A stretch of 64,000 nucleotides of DNA. Origin: Necropsobacter rosorum (GTDB lineage Bacteria > Pseudomonadota > Gammaproteobacteria > Enterobacterales > Pasteurellaceae). Shown piece after piece: positions 1 to 11,370 of the stretch (position 1 is the first letter of the stretch; the number at the start of each line of letters is the position of its first letter). The translations under genes were made by a program, and so were the position numbers. Below the pieces are notes generated by a model, which saw only the letters and a list, made by a program, of their open reading frames with translations, ran no database searches and was not told where the DNA came from. The DNA is taken from positions 152,922-216,921 of the forward strand of contig CCMQ01000005.1 of the NCBI GenBank assembly GCA_000751835.1, written 5' to 3'.

Positions 1-1
1 T

Positions 2-643
2 TCATCGCAATTTGGAAACTCTACCGATACAGGGGCAATTTCTATTCTATCACTGAATGACGGACCATTTTTTACTTTGATTGCGTTAGGTGCAAGCGGT
101 TTAGCCAATATTCCGTTTATGGCGGTCGTTGCGACATTAATTCCGCTACTGATAGGTTTCATTTGGGGCAATATTGATAATACTTTCCGAGCATTGTGTG
201 CTAAAGCGCAACCGGTCATTATTTTCTTTATGACGATTGCCATTGGATCCGGTACCGATATTAATACCATTTTGGTTGCCGGGGCGTCAGGTATTATTTT
301 AGGTTTGTTATCCACGCTTACTGCGGCGGTATTTTTCTATATTTTTAATATTTTCTTACCGAAGAGGGAACGTAATGCAATGGGGGCGGCCATTGGCACA
401 ACAGCATTAAATTCAGCCATGACACCTGCTGCCGTTGCTGATGCCGACCCTATGTTTGCGCCTCATGTTCCGTTAGCAACCGCTCAATGTGCGACCGCTT
501 CAATTATTACATTATTCCTCTGCCCTTTTATTGTTGCATTTTTCGATCGACAAATGCGTAAAAATAAACTAGGTATTTATTCCGCTGAAGGATGGGCGGG
601 CCAAAAAATTGCAGCTGAAGAAGCGGCAGTTCAAAAAGCATAG
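2..643 (+). CDS. kdgT: 2-keto-3-deoxygluconate permease, 3' part (KdgT-like)
   Basis: This gene runs off the left edge of the window; the frame is open from base 2 and stops at 643. The visible ~213 residues include TDTGAISILSLNDGPFF, several hydrophobic helices and a PAAVADADP segment, all typical of the KdgT family. KdgT proteins are inner-membrane proton symporters that import 2-keto-3-deoxygluconate, a pectin/uronate catabolite. The TTG at 77 is not the start, because the frame and the family similarity continue upstream of it. The gene ends just before a strong hairpin. The family call is from remembered similarity; substrate specificity is inferred. Confidence 0.85.
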   Translation, partial: SSQFGNSTDTGAISILSLNDGPFFTLIALGASGLANIPFMAVVATLIPLLIGFIWGNIDNTFRALCAKAQPVIIFFMTIAIGSGTDINTILVAGASGIILGLLSTLTAAVFFYIFNIFLPKRERNAMGAAIGTTALNSAMTPAAVADADPMFAPHVPLATAQCATASIITLFLCPFIVAFFDRQMRKNKLGIYSAEGWAGQKIAAEEAAVQKA

Positions 644-656
644 CCTTGGCGAAATA

Positions 657-690
657 AAGACGCATGTCAGTCATCATGCGTCTTGTTATA
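657..690 (+). terminator. terminator after kdgT
   Basis: A 10-bp perfect stem (AAGACGCATG / CATGCGTCTT) with an 8-base loop lies 14 bases after the kdgT stop. The T-tract is short. It lies between convergent genes (kdgT on plus, rlmC on minus). Confidence 0.7.
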
Positions 691-730
691 AAATGTCAGT
701 GGGAAAGAATACATAATCAAGAGAGAATTG

Positions 731-1906
731 CTAAGAACATCTGGTTAACAACACCAGTACTTCATAATGCGCAGTATGCGGGAACATGTCGAAAAGTTGG
801 ATTTTCTGCATGTGGTAATTTGTCAGGAAGGTCAGATCCTTTGCCATTGAAACCGCGTTGCAGCTGGAATAGAGAATAAAGTGCGGTTGTAATTGGTTAA
901 GAAATTGGGCTAATTGTGCGCCGAGGCCGCGTCGGGGCGGGTTGACGATAAGCAGATCCGGGGTTTGTTTTTGGGCGAGGGCGAATTGCGCGGCATCCAA
1001 CGACTGAAAGCTGACGTTTTTGAGATTCAGTTGCCGAGCGGATAACCCGGCGGCAAAAATGGCGGAAGGGGCAATTTCGATACCGGTCAGCTCGACCTTT
1101 TTTCCCTGTTGCTGCAACGCATGGGCGCAATGCAAACCGAAACCGCCGACCCCGCAGAATAAATCCCAAACGCCGCGGACGGGCAATGGCTTAATCCATT
1201 GTTGTGCGGTGCCGTATAATCCCTGCGCCACAACGGGATTAGTCTGGAAAAATCCCTGCGGGCGAATAAACAATGGAATACGATTAAAGGATTCGGCCAG
1301 ATTGTGCTGTTCGGTCAGCAGGATTTCCGTTTCGCCTTCCAGAATGGCCGCATGCTGCGGCTGAATATTCAGGCTGATCACTTTCAGCTGCGGCAGTTTT
1401 GCCCGCAAAGCAGACAACTCCCGCCGGATTAACGGAAGTTTGTTATCCGAACGCAGCACGAAACGCAGCATGAGTTCGCCGCTGATACGGCTTTCGGTCA
1501 ACAGAATATATTTCAGCTCGCCTTTTTGTTTGGCGGTATTGTAAGGGGTTAGCCCGGCGCGGGCGATAAAATCCTTTAAGATTGGAAATACCCCGGCGAA
1601 AGCGGTGGGGTAGAGCGGACAATCGCATAAATCCACCGCACTTTGCGGATTAGCCGGATCCGGCACAATGCCCAGCACGGGGCGTTCTACCGTACCGCTG
1701 ACCGCCATTTTGGCTTTGTTGCGAAACCGGTTTAGCGGCGAGGCATAGGGCGAATGCCAAACCAGCGCGGTTTGATCCAGCGCGGCGAGTTGCCGTTGCA
1801 GGTGCGCGGTTTTGTCCGCCAGCTGCTGTGCGTAGGGTTTTTCCAGCCATTGACAGGAACGGCAATCCTGTTGCTGATAATGACGGCAGGGAATCGTAAG
1901 CGGCAT
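731..1906 (-). CDS. rlmC: 23S rRNA (uracil-747-C5)-methyltransferase RlmC
   Basis: A 391-residue protein of the RumA/RumB/TrmA family, using S-adenosylmethionine to form 5-methyluridine at U747 of 23S rRNA. The N-terminus carries a Cys cluster (C7, C15, C18, and CDC near residue 94) expected to hold a 4Fe-4S cluster. The SAM-binding motif [10 protein letters not shown] is in the C-terminal half, followed by VNPPRRGL and the catalytic-loop [12 protein letters not shown]. It starts one base after the nagZ stop, so it is the last gene of hinT-ycfL-nagZ-rlmC. The subfamily is chosen by length and by the lack of an N-terminal TRAM domain. Confidence 0.93.
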   Translation of the reverse strand: MPLTIPCRHYQQQDCRSCQWLEKPYAQQLADKTAHLQRQLAALDQTALVWHSPYASPLNRFRNKAKMAVSGTVERPVLGIVPDPANPQSAVDLCDCPLYPTAFAGVFPILKDFIARAGLTPYNTAKQKGELKYILLTESRISGELMLRFVLRSDNKLPLIRRELSALRAKLPQLKVISLNIQPQHAAILEGETEILLTEQHNLAESFNRIPLFIRPQGFFQTNPVVAQGLYGTAQQWIKPLPVRGVWDLFCGVGGFGLHCAHALQQQGKKVELTGIEIAPSAIFAAGLSARQLNLKNVSFQSLDAAQFALAQKQTPDLLIVNPPRRGLGAQLAQFLNQLQPHFILYSSCNAVSMAKDLTFLTNYHMQKIQLFDMFPHTAHYEVLVLLTRCS

Positions 1907-1907
1907 G

Positions 1908-2951
1908 TTATTCCTTCGCGCTCAGCCAGTGTTGCTGAAGTGCGGTCAGTTTTTGATGATTTTCCCGCCAACGGGCAGACTGTTGCAGTTCATCCCAGCT
2001 GAGCGTTTTCCGTTTAAACAGCCGTTGTCGCCGCGTGTGGCGTAATGCGGCCTGCTGTGCCGATTCCTGCGGTTTGAAATTGTCCAGCACCTGAATCACT
2101 CCGTCGCGTTCATTGCACAGCAACAGTAAATCGCAGCCGGCGTACAGCGCTTTTGCGCAGCGACTGACAAAATCGCCCATAAAACCGGCGCCTTTCATGC
2201 CCAGATCATCGGAAAAAATCGCCCCTTGAAAATGGAATGTTTCGCGCAGTATCTGCTTCAGCCAATAATCGGAACCGCTGGCAGGTTGGGCGTCGCACTG
2301 CGTGTAGATAACATGTGCCGGCATGACCGCATCCAAACAGCCGCGCGCGATCAGTTGGCGGAACGGCTGAATATCCCGGCTGAAAATTTCCGCCTGACTG
2401 CGATCATCATAAGGGGTTTCCAGATGAGAATCCGCCAGTACATGACCATGGCCGGGAAAATGCTTGCCGGTGGCCGCCATGCCCGCCTGATGCATGCCGG
2501 CGATAAACTGTGCGGCGAGGCGGATTGTCGGTTCGCATTCGGTATGAAAGCTGCGATCGCCGATGGCTTTGCATTGATGACCGAGATCCAGCACCGGCGC
2601 GAAACTTAAATCAATGCCAAGTGCGGTCATTTCCGCCGCCATTTGCCAGCCCGCCTGTAAGGCCGTTTCCGCCTGTCGGGCGGGATCGGTAATCAGTGAG
2701 GCGAAAGCCTGCATCGCGGGCAGTTGGGTGAAGCCGTCACGAAAACGCTGTACGCGTCCGCCTTCCTGATCGACGGTGATCAGCAAGTCTTGTTTCACGT
2801 TGCGAATGGCACTGACCAGCGCTTGAATTTGCGCCCGATCGTGAAAGTTGCGGCTGAATAAAATGACGCCGGCGACCAGTGGGTGCGCTAATAATTCCGC
2901 ATCTTCCCGGGTAAGCGTCTGACCCGCCAAATCGATAAGCAGTGTGGACAT
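1908..2951 (-). CDS. nagZ: beta-N-acetylhexosaminidase NagZ
   Basis: A 347-residue cytoplasmic glycoside hydrolase family 3 enzyme. It removes N-acetylglucosamine from anhydromuropeptides during peptidoglycan recycling. Visible signatures are [15 protein letters not shown], the KHFPGHG motif containing the His of the family's His-Asp dyad, and the FSDDLGMKG nucleophile region (Asp). The length is normal for the family. It lies 8 bases after ycfL and 1 base before rlmC, consistent with one transcript. Confidence 0.96.
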   Translation of the reverse strand: MSTLLIDLAGQTLTREDAELLAHPLVAGVILFSRNFHDRAQIQALVSAIRNVKQDLLITVDQEGGRVQRFRDGFTQLPAMQAFASLITDPARQAETALQAGWQMAAEMTALGIDLSFAPVLDLGHQCKAIGDRSFHTECEPTIRLAAQFIAGMHQAGMAATGKHFPGHGHVLADSHLETPYDDRSQAEIFSRDIQPFRQLIARGCLDAVMPAHVIYTQCDAQPASGSDYWLKQILRETFHFQGAIFSDDLGMKGAGFMGDFVSRCAKALYAGCDLLLLCNERDGVIQVLDNFKPQESAQQAALRHTRRQRLFKRKTLSWDELQQSARWRENHQKLTALQQHWLSAKE

Positions 2952-2959
2952 GGTAAACC

Positions 2960-3319
2960 TTATTTTAAGCGTAAATAAAGACGATAGTTGACGCTGTCGA
3001 CTGTCGGGCGGCGCAGTTCAAGTGCGGTTTGTTGTTGCGGCATGAGGCTGACCGATGGCGAGGCGCTCAGCTCGCTGTCCGGGTTTTGCGTTACGCCGTT
3101 TTTGTCATACCAGAAAAAATGATAGGCGACGCTAACCGGTTGTGCGGATTTATTTTTTATCCGGGCGGAATGAGGCTCGGCGCTGGCGTCAATCAAATCG
3201 ACCAGATTCGCTTCCATATTCAGAATCGGTTTTGTGGTGTGCACCAGATTCGGTGTCGGCGTAGAACCGCAGGCGGTTAACATAACGCACAGAATGCTGC
3301 AGGCAAGTATTTTGTTCAT
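2960..3319 (-). CDS. ycfL: YcfL family (DUF1425) lipoprotein
   Basis: A 119-residue small lipoprotein. The signal peptide ends in the lipobox LTAC, so Cys17 should be lipidated. The mature part resembles the DUF1425/YcfL family by its spacing of hydrophobic and Trp/Tyr residues ([10 protein letters not shown]). The cellular role is not established. It starts 5 bases after the hinT stop, a linkage also known in Haemophilus and enterics. Confidence 0.85.
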   Translation of the reverse strand: MNKILACSILCVMLTACGSTPTPNLVHTTKPILNMEANLVDLIDASAEPHSARIKNKSAQPVSVAYHFFWYDKNGVTQNPDSELSASPSVSLMPQQQTALELRRPTVDSVNYRLYLRLK

Positions 3320-3324
3320 GAGGT

Positions 3325-3675
3325 TTATTTCGCCAGCATTTTGCCTAAGGGTTCGCCGCCGACCAAGTGCATATGCACATGGAACACTTCCTGCCCGCCG
3401 TGTTTGTTGCAGTTGACGATTAGGCGATAACCGTCTTGTGCGATGCCTTCCTGTTCCGCCAGTTTAGCGGCGACGGTAAACAGTCGTCCCAGGCTGATTT
3501 CATCCTGCTCGGTGACATCGTTAACGGTCGGAATCAGTTTGTTCGGGATAATCAGAATGTGGGTTTTGGCTTGCGGTGAAATATCACGGAAAGCGGTGAC
3601 CAGTTCATCCTGATAGACAATATCGGCGGGAATTTCTTTGCGGATGATTTTACTGAAAATTGTTTCTTCTGCCAT
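3325..3675 (-). CDS. hinT: HIT-family purine nucleoside phosphoramidase HinT
   Basis: A 116-residue protein with the histidine triad HVHMHLVGG near the C-terminus, the catalytic signature of the HinT branch. These enzymes hydrolyse adenosine phosphoramidates and aminoacyl-adenylates in the cytoplasm. AAGGA lies 8 bases before the ATG. It is the first gene of the minus-strand operon and divergent from focA across ~245 bases. Confidence 0.96.
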   Translation of the reverse strand: MAEETIFSKIIRKEIPADIVYQDELVTAFRDISPQAKTHILIIPNKLIPTVNDVTEQDEISLGRLFTVAAKLAEQEGIAQDGYRLIVNCNKHGGQEVFHVHMHLVGGEPLGKMLAK

Positions 3676-3758
3676 AGTAATATCCTTGGTTTATAACGGG
3701 TTTTATGGAGCACATTTTTAGCAGAAAATCATTAAAATAGCAATTTGAGAAAGTGTTT

Positions 3759-3820
3759 GTTAAGTTAATGTTAATCAAGAAATTTATTTCAGGTCTCGAT
3801 GTTAAATAAATGTTAAATAA
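3759..3820 (+). promoter_or_regulatory. candidate ArcA direct repeats and FNR-like site upstream of focA
   Basis: GTTAA occurs at 3759 and 3770 (11-base spacing). An exact 11-base tandem repeat ATGTTAAATAA lies at 3799-3809 and 3810-3820, giving GTTAAATAAATGTTAA, close to the ArcA direct-repeat pattern. TTAATGTTAATCAA at 3765-3778 matches an FNR site in one half (ATCAA) and 4 of 5 in the other. Anaerobic control of focA-pflB by ArcA and FNR is well known in relatives; occupancy here is inferred. Confidence 0.6.
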
Positions 3821-3921
3821 GACTATTTTTAAAAAAATTTATAAAAAATAAAAATTTTTTTAGTTTAAAGTTTTGTCCGAATGCCTTAGAATAGACGGAG
3901 TTAATTCTTGTGGGATACATA

Positions 3922-4776
3922 ATGAAAACGGAAAACTCAATCAGCCTGATGGCAACCCCGACAGAAATGGCGCAAATCGGCGAGGACGTCGGTGCATATA
4001 AAGCCACTAAAAACCAATTCTACTCTTTCTTATCGGCAATTTCCGCCGGCGCATTTATCGCCCTTGCATTTATCTTCTATACGACAACTCAAACCGGCAG
4101 CGCCGGTGCTCCATGGGGATTAACTAAACTGGTCGGCGGATTGGTTTTTTCCATCGGTGTGATTATGGTCGTGGTATGCGGTTGTGAGTTATTCACTTCA
4201 TCCACCATGACGCTGGTTGCCCGCGCCGGCGGACGGATTAATACCTTCCAGATGCTGCGTAACTGGGCAGTGGTATATTGCGGTAACTTTGTCGGTGCAA
4301 TCGTGATTGTTCTGTTGGTGTGGTTTGCCGGTCAAACAATGGCGGCTGACGGGCAATGGGGGCTGACCATTTTAAACACGGCACAGCATAAAATTCACCA
4401 TACCTGGTTTGAAGCCTTTTGTTTAGGGATTCTGTGTAACATTATGGTCTGTATCGCCATTTGGATGGCTTATGCGGGCAAAACCTTAACCGATAAAGCC
4501 TTTATTATGATTTTGCCGATCGGGCTGTTTGTGGCTTCCGGTTTCGAGCATAGCGTGGCGAATATGTTTATGATTCCGATGGGAATTTTCACCGCATATT
4601 TCAGCCCGGCGGAATTCTGGCAGGCGATTGAAATGGATCCGGCGCAGTTCGCGGATCTGGACGTTTATCATTTCGTGGTAAAAAATCTCATTCCCGTTAC
4701 CTTGGGCAATATTGTCGGCGGCGGGGTTTGTATCGCATTGCTGCAGTGGTTTACCAATAAACCGCATGCACATTAG
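3922..4776 (+). CDS. focA: formate channel FocA
   Basis: A formate/nitrite transporter family protein of ~284 residues. It is a pentameric inner-membrane channel that exports, and can re-import, formate made by pyruvate formate-lyase. Signatures include the GAFIALAFIFY first helix, CGCELFTSSTM, CLGILCNIMVCIAIWM and SGFEHSVANMFMIPMG. I chose ATG 3922 (MKTENS) because it lines up with the family N-terminus. An in-frame GTG at 3910 is better spaced from CGGAG at 3896 and remains an alternative. pflB follows after 78 bases. Confidence 0.95.
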   Translation: MKTENSISLMATPTEMAQIGEDVGAYKATKNQFYSFLSAISAGAFIALAFIFYTTTQTGSAGAPWGLTKLVGGLVFSIGVIMVVVCGCELFTSSTMTLVARAGGRINTFQMLRNWAVVYCGNFVGAIVIVLLVWFAGQTMAADGQWGLTILNTAQHKIHHTWFEAFCLGILCNIMVCIAIWMAYAGKTLTDKAFIMILPIGLFVASGFEHSVANMFMIPMGIFTAYFSPAEFWQAIEMDPAQFADLDVYHFVVKNLIPVTLGNIVGGGVCIALLQWFTNKPHAH

Positions 4777-4854
4777 TTTAGGGGTAAGAGCGGTTGATTT
4801 TGGCACCGTTTTTACATTGTTGAAATTTATCTACTAGAGAAGGAAGTTATAGCA

Positions 4855-7167
4855 ATGACTCAATTAACAGAAGCTCAACAGAAAGCGTGGGAAGGGTTTG
4901 TGCCGGGAGACTGGCAGACCGAAGTAAACGTACGCGATTTTATCCAGAAAAACTACACACCTTATGAAGGCGATGAATCATTCTTAGCGGATGCAACCGA
5001 AGCGACCACCGCATTATGGAATGATGTCATGGAAAAAATTAAAGTTGAGAATAAAACACACGAACCGTATGACATTGACACCGATACACCGTCAACCATT
5101 ACTTCGCACAAAGCTGGTTATATCAACAAAGCATTGGAAAAAATCGTCGGTTTGCAAACCGATGCGCCGTTAAAACGTGCGATCATGCCATTCGGCGGAA
5201 TTAAGATGGTGAAAGGTTCATGTCAGGTTTATCGTCGCGAATTAAAACCTGAAATCGAACATATCTTTACGGAATACCGTAAAACCCATAACCAAGGGGT
5301 ATTTGACGTTTATACGCCGGATATTTTGCGCTGCCGTAAATCCGGCGTGATTACCGGTCTGCCGGATGCTTACGGCCGTGGTCGTATTATCGGTGACTAT
5401 CGTCGTCTGGCGGTATATGGCGTTGATTTCTTAATGAAAGATAAATTCAAACAATTTACTTCATTACAGCCTCGTCTGGAAAGCGGTGAAGATATTCAGG
5501 CAACCATTCAGCTGCGTGAAGAAATCGCCGAACAACACCGTGCTTTAGGCAAAATCAAAGAAATGGCGGCCTCTTATGGTTGTGATATTTCCAATCCGGC
5601 GACTAACGCGCAGGAAGCGGTACAATGGACTTATTTCGCCTACCTTGCGGCAGTGAAATCACAAAACGGTGCGGCAATGTCGTTCGGTCGCGTATCCAGC
5701 TTCTTGGATATTTATATTGAACGTGACTTAAAAGCCGGCAAAATTACCGAACAGGAAGCGCAGGAATTAATCGACCACTTAGTCATGAAACTGCGTATGG
5801 TGCGTTTCTTGCGTACCCCTGAATACGATCAATTATTCTCCGGTGACCCGATGTGGGCAACTGAAACCTTAGCCGGTATGGGCTTGGACGGCCGTACCTT
5901 GGTGACTAAAAACAGTTTCCGTATGCTGCATACGCTGTATACCATGGGGCCGTCGCCTGAACCGAACTTAACTATTCTGTGGTCAGAACAGTTGCCGGAA
6001 GCATTCAAACGTTTCTGCGCCAAAGTGTCTATTGATACTTCATCCGTACAATATGAAAATGACGATTTAATGCGTCCTGATTTCAATAACGATGACTATG
6101 CGATTGCCTGCTGCGTAAGCCCGATGGTGGTCGGTAAACAAATGCAGTTCTTCGGTGCCCGTGCGAATCTGGCGAAAACCCTGCTGTATGCGATCAACGG
6201 CGGTGTTGATGAAAAATCCGGCGTACAGGTCGGCCCTAAAACCGCACCTATCACCGATGAGGTGCTGAATTTCGATACCGTGATGGATCGTATGGATCAT
6301 TTTATGGATTGGTTGGCAACCCAATATGTGACCGCATTGAACATTATCCACTTTATGCATGATAAATATGCCTATGAAGCGGCGTTAATGGCGTTCCATG
6401 ATCGTGACGTATTCCGTACCATGGCTTGCGGTATCGCCGGACTTTCCGTGGCGGCAGACTCTCTGGCAGCAATTAAATATGCGAAAGTTAAACCGGTTCG
6501 CGGTGATATCAAAGATAAAGACGGCAATGTTGTGGCTTCCAATGTGGCGATTGATTTTGAAATCGAAGGCGAATATCCGCAATTCGGTAACAACGACAGC
6601 CGTGTGGATGACTTAGCGGTTGATTTAGTCGAACGTTTCATGAAGAAAATTCAGACTCACAAAACATACCGCAATGCGACACCGACACAATCCGTGCTGA
6701 CCATTACCTCTAACGTGGTGTATGGTAAGAAAACCGGTAATACGCCGGATGGTCGTCGTGCAGGCGCCCCATTCGGACCGGGTGCCAACCCAATGCACGG
6801 TCGTGACCAGAAAGGCGCGGTTGCATCATTGACTTCTGTTGCCAAACTGCCGTTCGCTTACGCAAAAGATGGTATTTCTTATACCTTCTCTATCGTACCG
6901 AATGCGTTAGGTAAAGACATTGACGCACAAAAACGCAATCTTGCCGGCTTAATGGACGGTTACTTCCACCACGAAGCCTCCGTGGAAGGCGGTCAGCACT
7001 TGAACGTTAACGTATTAAACCGTGAAACCTTATTGGATGCGATTGATCATCCTGAGAAATATCCTCAACTGACAATCCGTGTTTCCGGTTATGCGGTACG
7101 TTTCAACTCGCTAACCAGAGAGCAGCAGCAAGACGTCATTACCCGTACATTTACTCAGTCAATGTAA
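4855..7167 (+). CDS. pflB: pyruvate formate-lyase (formate C-acetyltransferase)
   Basis: A 770-residue glycyl-radical enzyme converting pyruvate and CoA to acetyl-CoA and formate in anaerobic fermentation. The active-site cysteine pair is in IACCVSPM (about residues 419-420). The radical glycine is in RVSGYAVRF (about residue 745), near the C-terminus as expected. AGAAGGAAG precedes the ATG. It is downstream of focA; its activase gene pflA follows 1.2 kb later, with a phosphatase gene between them. Confidence 0.98.
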   Translation: MTQLTEAQQKAWEGFVPGDWQTEVNVRDFIQKNYTPYEGDESFLADATEATTALWNDVMEKIKVENKTHEPYDIDTDTPSTITSHKAGYINKALEKIVGLQTDAPLKRAIMPFGGIKMVKGSCQVYRRELKPEIEHIFTEYRKTHNQGVFDVYTPDILRCRKSGVITGLPDAYGRGRIIGDYRRLAVYGVDFLMKDKFKQFTSLQPRLESGEDIQATIQLREEIAEQHRALGKIKEMAASYGCDISNPATNAQEAVQWTYFAYLAAVKSQNGAAMSFGRVSSFLDIYIERDLKAGKITEQEAQELIDHLVMKLRMVRFLRTPEYDQLFSGDPMWATETLAGMGLDGRTLVTKNSFRMLHTLYTMGPSPEPNLTILWSEQLPEAFKRFCAKVSIDTSSVQYENDDLMRPDFNNDDYAIACCVSPMVVGKQMQFFGARANLAKTLLYAINGGVDEKSGVQVGPKTAPITDEVLNFDTVMDRMDHFMDWLATQYVTALNIIHFMHDKYAYEAALMAFHDRDVFRTMACGIAGLSVAADSLAAIKYAKVKPVRGDIKDKDGNVVASNVAIDFEIEGEYPQFGNNDSRVDDLAVDLVERFMKKIQTHKTYRNATPTQSVLTITSNVVYGKKTGNTPDGRRAGAPFGPGANPMHGRDQKGAVASLTSVAKLPFAYAKDGISYTFSIVPNALGKDIDAQKRNLAGLMDGYFHHEASVEGGQHLNVNVLNRETLLDAIDHPEKYPQLTIRVSGYAVRFNSLTREQQQDVITRTFTQSM

Positions 7168-7282
7168 ACGGTGAATGCTAAGGCGGTAAGTGTTAATTAT
7201 GTAAGGTGGTTTTATCATAATTATCCGTGCTGACAGACGGTATTTTCAGCACCGCTTATCGCCGAATAAAGTAATTGATTGC

Positions 7283-7316
7283 TAAGGGAACATATATGAA
7301 ATATAGTGTTCCCTTA
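7283..7316 (+). terminator. hairpin downstream of pflB
   Basis: TAAGGGAACA pairs with TGTTCCCTTA, extended by TATAT/ATATA with one bulged G. There is no long T-run, so it could be a terminator or an mRNA-stabilising structure between pflB and the lipoprotein gene. A weaker dyad (GTGCTGA/TCAGCAC) lies just upstream at about 7228-7254. Confidence 0.5.
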
Positions 7317-7327
7317 CATTTATGTAA

Positions 7328-8215
<888 letters not shown>

Positions 8216-8246
8216 TCTTTGCGGATTTTAAACCGCACTATTTCAG

Positions 8247-8285
8247 AAAATTCCCCTTTATGTCTGACAGAGGGGAATTTTCCCA
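8247..8285 (+). terminator. terminator after hel
   Basis: AAAATTCCCCT at 8247-8257 pairs perfectly with AGGGGAATTTT at 8271-8281. This 11-bp stem ends in T residues, so it would separate the phosphatase gene from pflA. Confidence 0.8.
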
Positions 8286-8344
8286 TATTATGCTATCGAT
8301 TTTTACTTTATTTTCTACTCAGCTATTTATCAATAAGGAACATT

Positions 8345-9085
8345 ATGTCTGTTGTGGCTCGTTATCATTCTTATGAATCCTGCGGCACCGTGGATGGGCC
8401 GGGGATTCGTTTTATCCTGTTTTTACAAGGCTGTCTGATGCGTTGTAAATACTGCCATAATCGCGACACTTGGGATTTACACGGCGGCAAAGAAATTACC
8501 GTCGAAGAGCTTATGAAAGAAGTGGTGACTTATCGCCATTTCATGAACGCTTCCGGCGGCGGTGTCACCGCATCCGGCGGAGAAGCGATTTTGCAGGCCG
8601 AATTTGTACGCGACTGGTTTCGGGCCTGTAAAGCAAACGGAATTCACACCTGCTTAGATACCAACGGTTTTGTGCGCCATTATGATCATGTTATTGACGA
8701 ATTACTCGACGTGACGGATCTGGTGTTGCTGGATTTGAAAGAATTAAACGACAAAATTCACCAGAATTTAATCGGCGTACCGAATAAACGCACGCTGGAA
8801 TTCGCCAAATACCTGCAAAAACGCAATCAAAAGGTCTGGATCCGCTATGTCGTGGTACCCGGTTGGACGGACAACGATCATGACGTACATTTGCTGGGCC
8901 AGTTCATTCAGGGCATGAACAATATCGAAAAGGTGGAACTGCTGCCTTATCACCGTCTGGGCGCGCATAAATGGGCGGCCATGGGCGAAAAATATGAGCT
9001 GGAAGATGTCAAACCGCCGACTAAAGAATCCCTCGAACATATCAAACAAATTCTGGAAGGCTACGGCCATATCGTAAAATATTAA
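8345..9085 (+). CDS. pflA: pyruvate formate-lyase-activating enzyme
   Basis: A 246-residue radical SAM enzyme that installs the glycyl radical on PflB. The CxxxCxxC cluster motif is in [11 protein letters not shown], binding the 4Fe-4S cluster that cleaves S-adenosylmethionine. The GGVTASGGE motif follows. ATG 8345 ([15 protein letters not shown]) is chosen: AAGGA lies upstream and the family begins here, while the frame open to 8219 has no family counterpart. It lies 129 bases after hel. Confidence 0.96.
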   Translation: MSVVARYHSYESCGTVDGPGIRFILFLQGCLMRCKYCHNRDTWDLHGGKEITVEELMKEVVTYRHFMNASGGGVTASGGEAILQAEFVRDWFRACKANGIHTCLDTNGFVRHYDHVIDELLDVTDLVLLDLKELNDKIHQNLIGVPNKRTLEFAKYLQKRNQKVWIRYVVVPGWTDNDHDVHLLGQFIQGMNNIEKVELLPYHRLGAHKWAAMGEKYELEDVKPPTKESLEHIKQILEGYGHIVKY

Positions 9086-9103
9086 CCCGACCTCCTACCC
9101 CAA

Positions 9104-9176
9104 AAGTGCGGTGCTTTTTACGCGTGTTTTTTCGGATGAGCACACCGCGAAAATTACGTTAAAAATTACCGCACTT
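9104..9176. repeat. inverted pair of DNA uptake signals between convergent genes
   Basis: AAGTGCGGT at 9104-9112 and its complement ACCGCACTT at 9168-9176 face each other between pflA (plus) and the DUF2301-like gene (minus). The spacing is wide, so any hairpin would have a large loop. Confidence 0.65.
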
Positions 9177-9261
9177 TATTACTTTTCCTGCATTAGTCAT
9201 TACTCGCTAACATAGCAATCGCCGCTTCAAAATATCACCGTCAGATAAAATTGGCTTGCGT

Positions 9262-9768
9262 TTAAACCTGATACTTCGTTTTATCACCAATATCAAAATG
9301 TAACGGCATGCGCCATTTTTGTATTGCGGTAAGCAAGAATAAAATGCTGCTGATAACGGATAATATATTGAAAATAAAGGTGAAATTGAATACGGCGCTG
9401 AACCAGAGCAGGGCGAGGAACAACGGTTGCAGGTTGAGGCAGAATATTTTAAAACAAAAGTATTCTTTGTAAGCCAAGCCGCCCAGCGTGACGAAAACCG
9501 CGCCCAGCGCCAGTTCATGAAAACCGAATAAGTGGCACAACAGGGCGCTCCAGGTGGCGAACTGTAGCAATAGACGAAAGTGTTTCAGATAAATATGCAG
9601 GGATGAGGCGCAGCACATGGCGGCGATTAATAATCCCGTATAGGCCTGTTCGGGATAGTAAGGCAGCAGTGCGGTCATGATGGCGGCTAAAACGAAGCCA
9701 CTGCGGTAGAGGATTACGGTAAGGTAATCCCAAAAGTCCATCGGGGATTTAATATGCGGGTCTGCCAT
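9262..9768 (-). CDS. membrane protein, probably DUF2301 family
   Basis: A 168-residue protein, mostly hydrophobic, with about five predicted membrane helices. The segments LYRSGFVLAAIM, HIYLKHFRLLLQF and GLAYKEYFCF fit the uncharacterised DUF2301 (COG5413) family as I remember it. Function is unknown. AAAAGGAG precedes the ATG. It is encoded on the same strand just after lpxH (27 bases apart), so it may be co-transcribed with it. Confidence 0.65.
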   Translation of the reverse strand: MADPHIKSPMDFWDYLTVILYRSGFVLAAIMTALLPYYPEQAYTGLLIAAMCCASSLHIYLKHFRLLLQFATWSALLCHLFGFHELALGAVFVTLGGLAYKEYFCFKIFCLNLQPLFLALLWFSAVFNFTFIFNILSVISSILFLLTAIQKWRMPLHFDIGDKTKYQV

Positions 9769-9795
9769 TGTGGTCTCCTTTTTTAATATTCGTTT

Positions 9796-10509
9796 CTAAT
9801 TTTCGTTGATAAAGTGCAAATCGTGCGCGGAAACTTCCAGTACGGAGGCGGTTTCGCCCCAATCGCCCAGCACGATGCGGGTAAAGTGCGGTTCGATTTT
9901 ATGAATATTTTGCCGATGCGTATGCCCGTGAATCAGCTGTCGGACATGGAAGCGGTCAAATATTTGCAATACGAAATCCGGCGTGACATCCATAATCTGC
10001 TCGGATTTTTGTTTTTTGTCCGCCTGACTTTTGGCCCGGATTTTCTGCGCGATTTTTAACCGCACTTTGAGCGGTAAACACAGAAATAACCGTTGGCGCC
10101 ATTGTTGGTGTACTTTGCGGCGGTATTGCTGATAGGCGCGATCGTCGGTGCAAAGCGTATCGCCGTGGCAAATTAAGGTCGGCGTGCCATATAAATCAAT
10201 ACGTTGATATTCCGGCAGGAGCTGCAGGCCGCAGCTGCGGGCGAAGTTTTCCCCGAGCAGAAAATCCCGGTTGCCGTGAATAAAATAACACGGAATGCCG
10301 TTGTCCGTCAGTTGCCGGATATGATGACGGACCAGTTCAATCAGGGGAGAGCGTTCATCGTCGCCGATCCAGAAATCGAATAAGTCGCCTAAAATATATA
10401 GTTTTTCTGCCTGCGGCGCTTTTTGCCGCATAAAATCGGTAAACAGGCGGGTTAAGTGCGGTCGGTTTTCGCTGAGATGTAAGTCCGCGATAAAATATGT
10501 TTTTTTCAT
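9796..10509 (-). CDS. lpxH: UDP-2,3-diacylglucosamine diphosphatase LpxH
   Basis: A 237-residue peripheral inner-membrane metallophosphatase. It converts UDP-2,3-diacylglucosamine to lipid X in lipid A synthesis. Calcineurin-type metal motifs are visible: [29 protein letters not shown] and [10 protein letters not shown]. The start [12 protein letters not shown] at 10509 places the first motif at the usual position; the extra 30 codons open upstream do not resemble the family. It is divergent from plsC. Confidence 0.95.
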   Translation of the reverse strand: MKKTYFIADLHLSENRPHLTRLFTDFMRQKAPQAEKLYILGDLFDFWIGDDERSPLIELVRHHIRQLTDNGIPCYFIHGNRDFLLGENFARSCGLQLLPEYQRIDLYGTPTLICHGDTLCTDDRAYQQYRRKVHQQWRQRLFLCLPLKVRLKIAQKIRAKSQADKKQKSEQIMDVTPDFVLQIFDRFHVRQLIHGHTHRQNIHKIEPHFTRIVLGDWGETASVLEVSAHDLHFINEN

Positions 10510-10620
10510 AACTGTCGGTGATGTGATTTTTTTCCGTAGAGTATCATTTTTTCTCCCGATTTCTACACATATTTGCCTATTTTCGCTATACTTGAGCAAA
10601 TTTTTTTCGAGTCTTGAATT

Positions 10621-11352
10621 ATGCTGAAAATCCTAAGAATTGTTGTCATCACTTGTTGTTGTATTTTGATTTGCCTGCTCGGCACGCTTTATTCTTTTAT
10701 CCGCTTTCGGAATCCGAGCAATGTCGGTGCGGTGGCGCGCTGGTTCGGGCGTTTATACCCGTTGTTCGGGCTGGCGGTCGAGCATCGTTTCCCGCCGAAT
10801 GCCGGCAATATCGGCCCTTGCATTTATATCGGTAATCACCAGAATAACTATGATATGGTCACCATTTCCTATATGGTGATGCCGCGCACGGTGAGTGTCG
10901 GGAAAAAAAGCCTGATCTGGGTGCCGTTTTTCGGTATTTTATATTGGGCGACGGGAAATATTTTTCTGGATCGCGATAACCGCACCAAAGCGCACAGCAC
11001 CATGTCTGAACTGGCGCGCCGGATCAATGATGACAAGCTTTCTATCTGGATGTTTCCGGAAGGCACCCGCAGCCGCGGACGCGGATTGCTGCCGTTTAAA
11101 ACCGGCGCCTTTTATGCCGCCATCGCCGCCGGAGTGCCGATTGTGCCGGTGGTGTGTTCCACCACGCATAATCAGGTGGATCTTAACCGTTGGCATAATG
11201 GCAAGGTCATTTGTGAAATTTTAGACCCTGTCGATACATCCGGTTATAGCAAAGAAAATGTGCGCGAGCTGGCGGAACATTGTTATCAGATTATGCAGCG
11301 TCGCATCGCCGAACTGGATGCCGAACTGGCGCAGTCCAATCCGCCGGCTTAA
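10621..11352 (+). CDS. plsC: 1-acyl-sn-glycerol-3-phosphate acyltransferase PlsC
   Basis: A 243-residue inner-membrane enzyme that acylates lysophosphatidic acid to phosphatidic acid. It has an N-terminal membrane helix, then acyltransferase block I as NHQNNYD (the NHxxxxD motif) and block III as [10 protein letters not shown]. The ATG directly follows a CTTGAATT segment. ftsP follows 18 bases later. The lpxH/plsC/ftsP arrangement is also seen in Haemophilus. Confidence 0.95.
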   Translation: MLKILRIVVITCCCILICLLGTLYSFIRFRNPSNVGAVARWFGRLYPLFGLAVEHRFPPNAGNIGPCIYIGNHQNNYDMVTISYMVMPRTVSVGKKSLIWVPFFGILYWATGNIFLDRDNRTKAHSTMSELARRINDDKLSIWMFPEGTRSRGRGLLPFKTGAFYAAIAAGVPIVPVVCSTTHNQVDLNRWHNGKVICEILDPVDTSGYSKENVRELAEHCYQIMQRRIAELDAELAQSNPPA

Positions 11353-11370
11353 TCCTGACAGGTACGCAGC

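Noticed and set aside
664..879. Open frame on the plus strand
   Set aside because: It overlaps the terminator after kdgT and the 3' end of rlmC; no ribosome site and no recognisable product.
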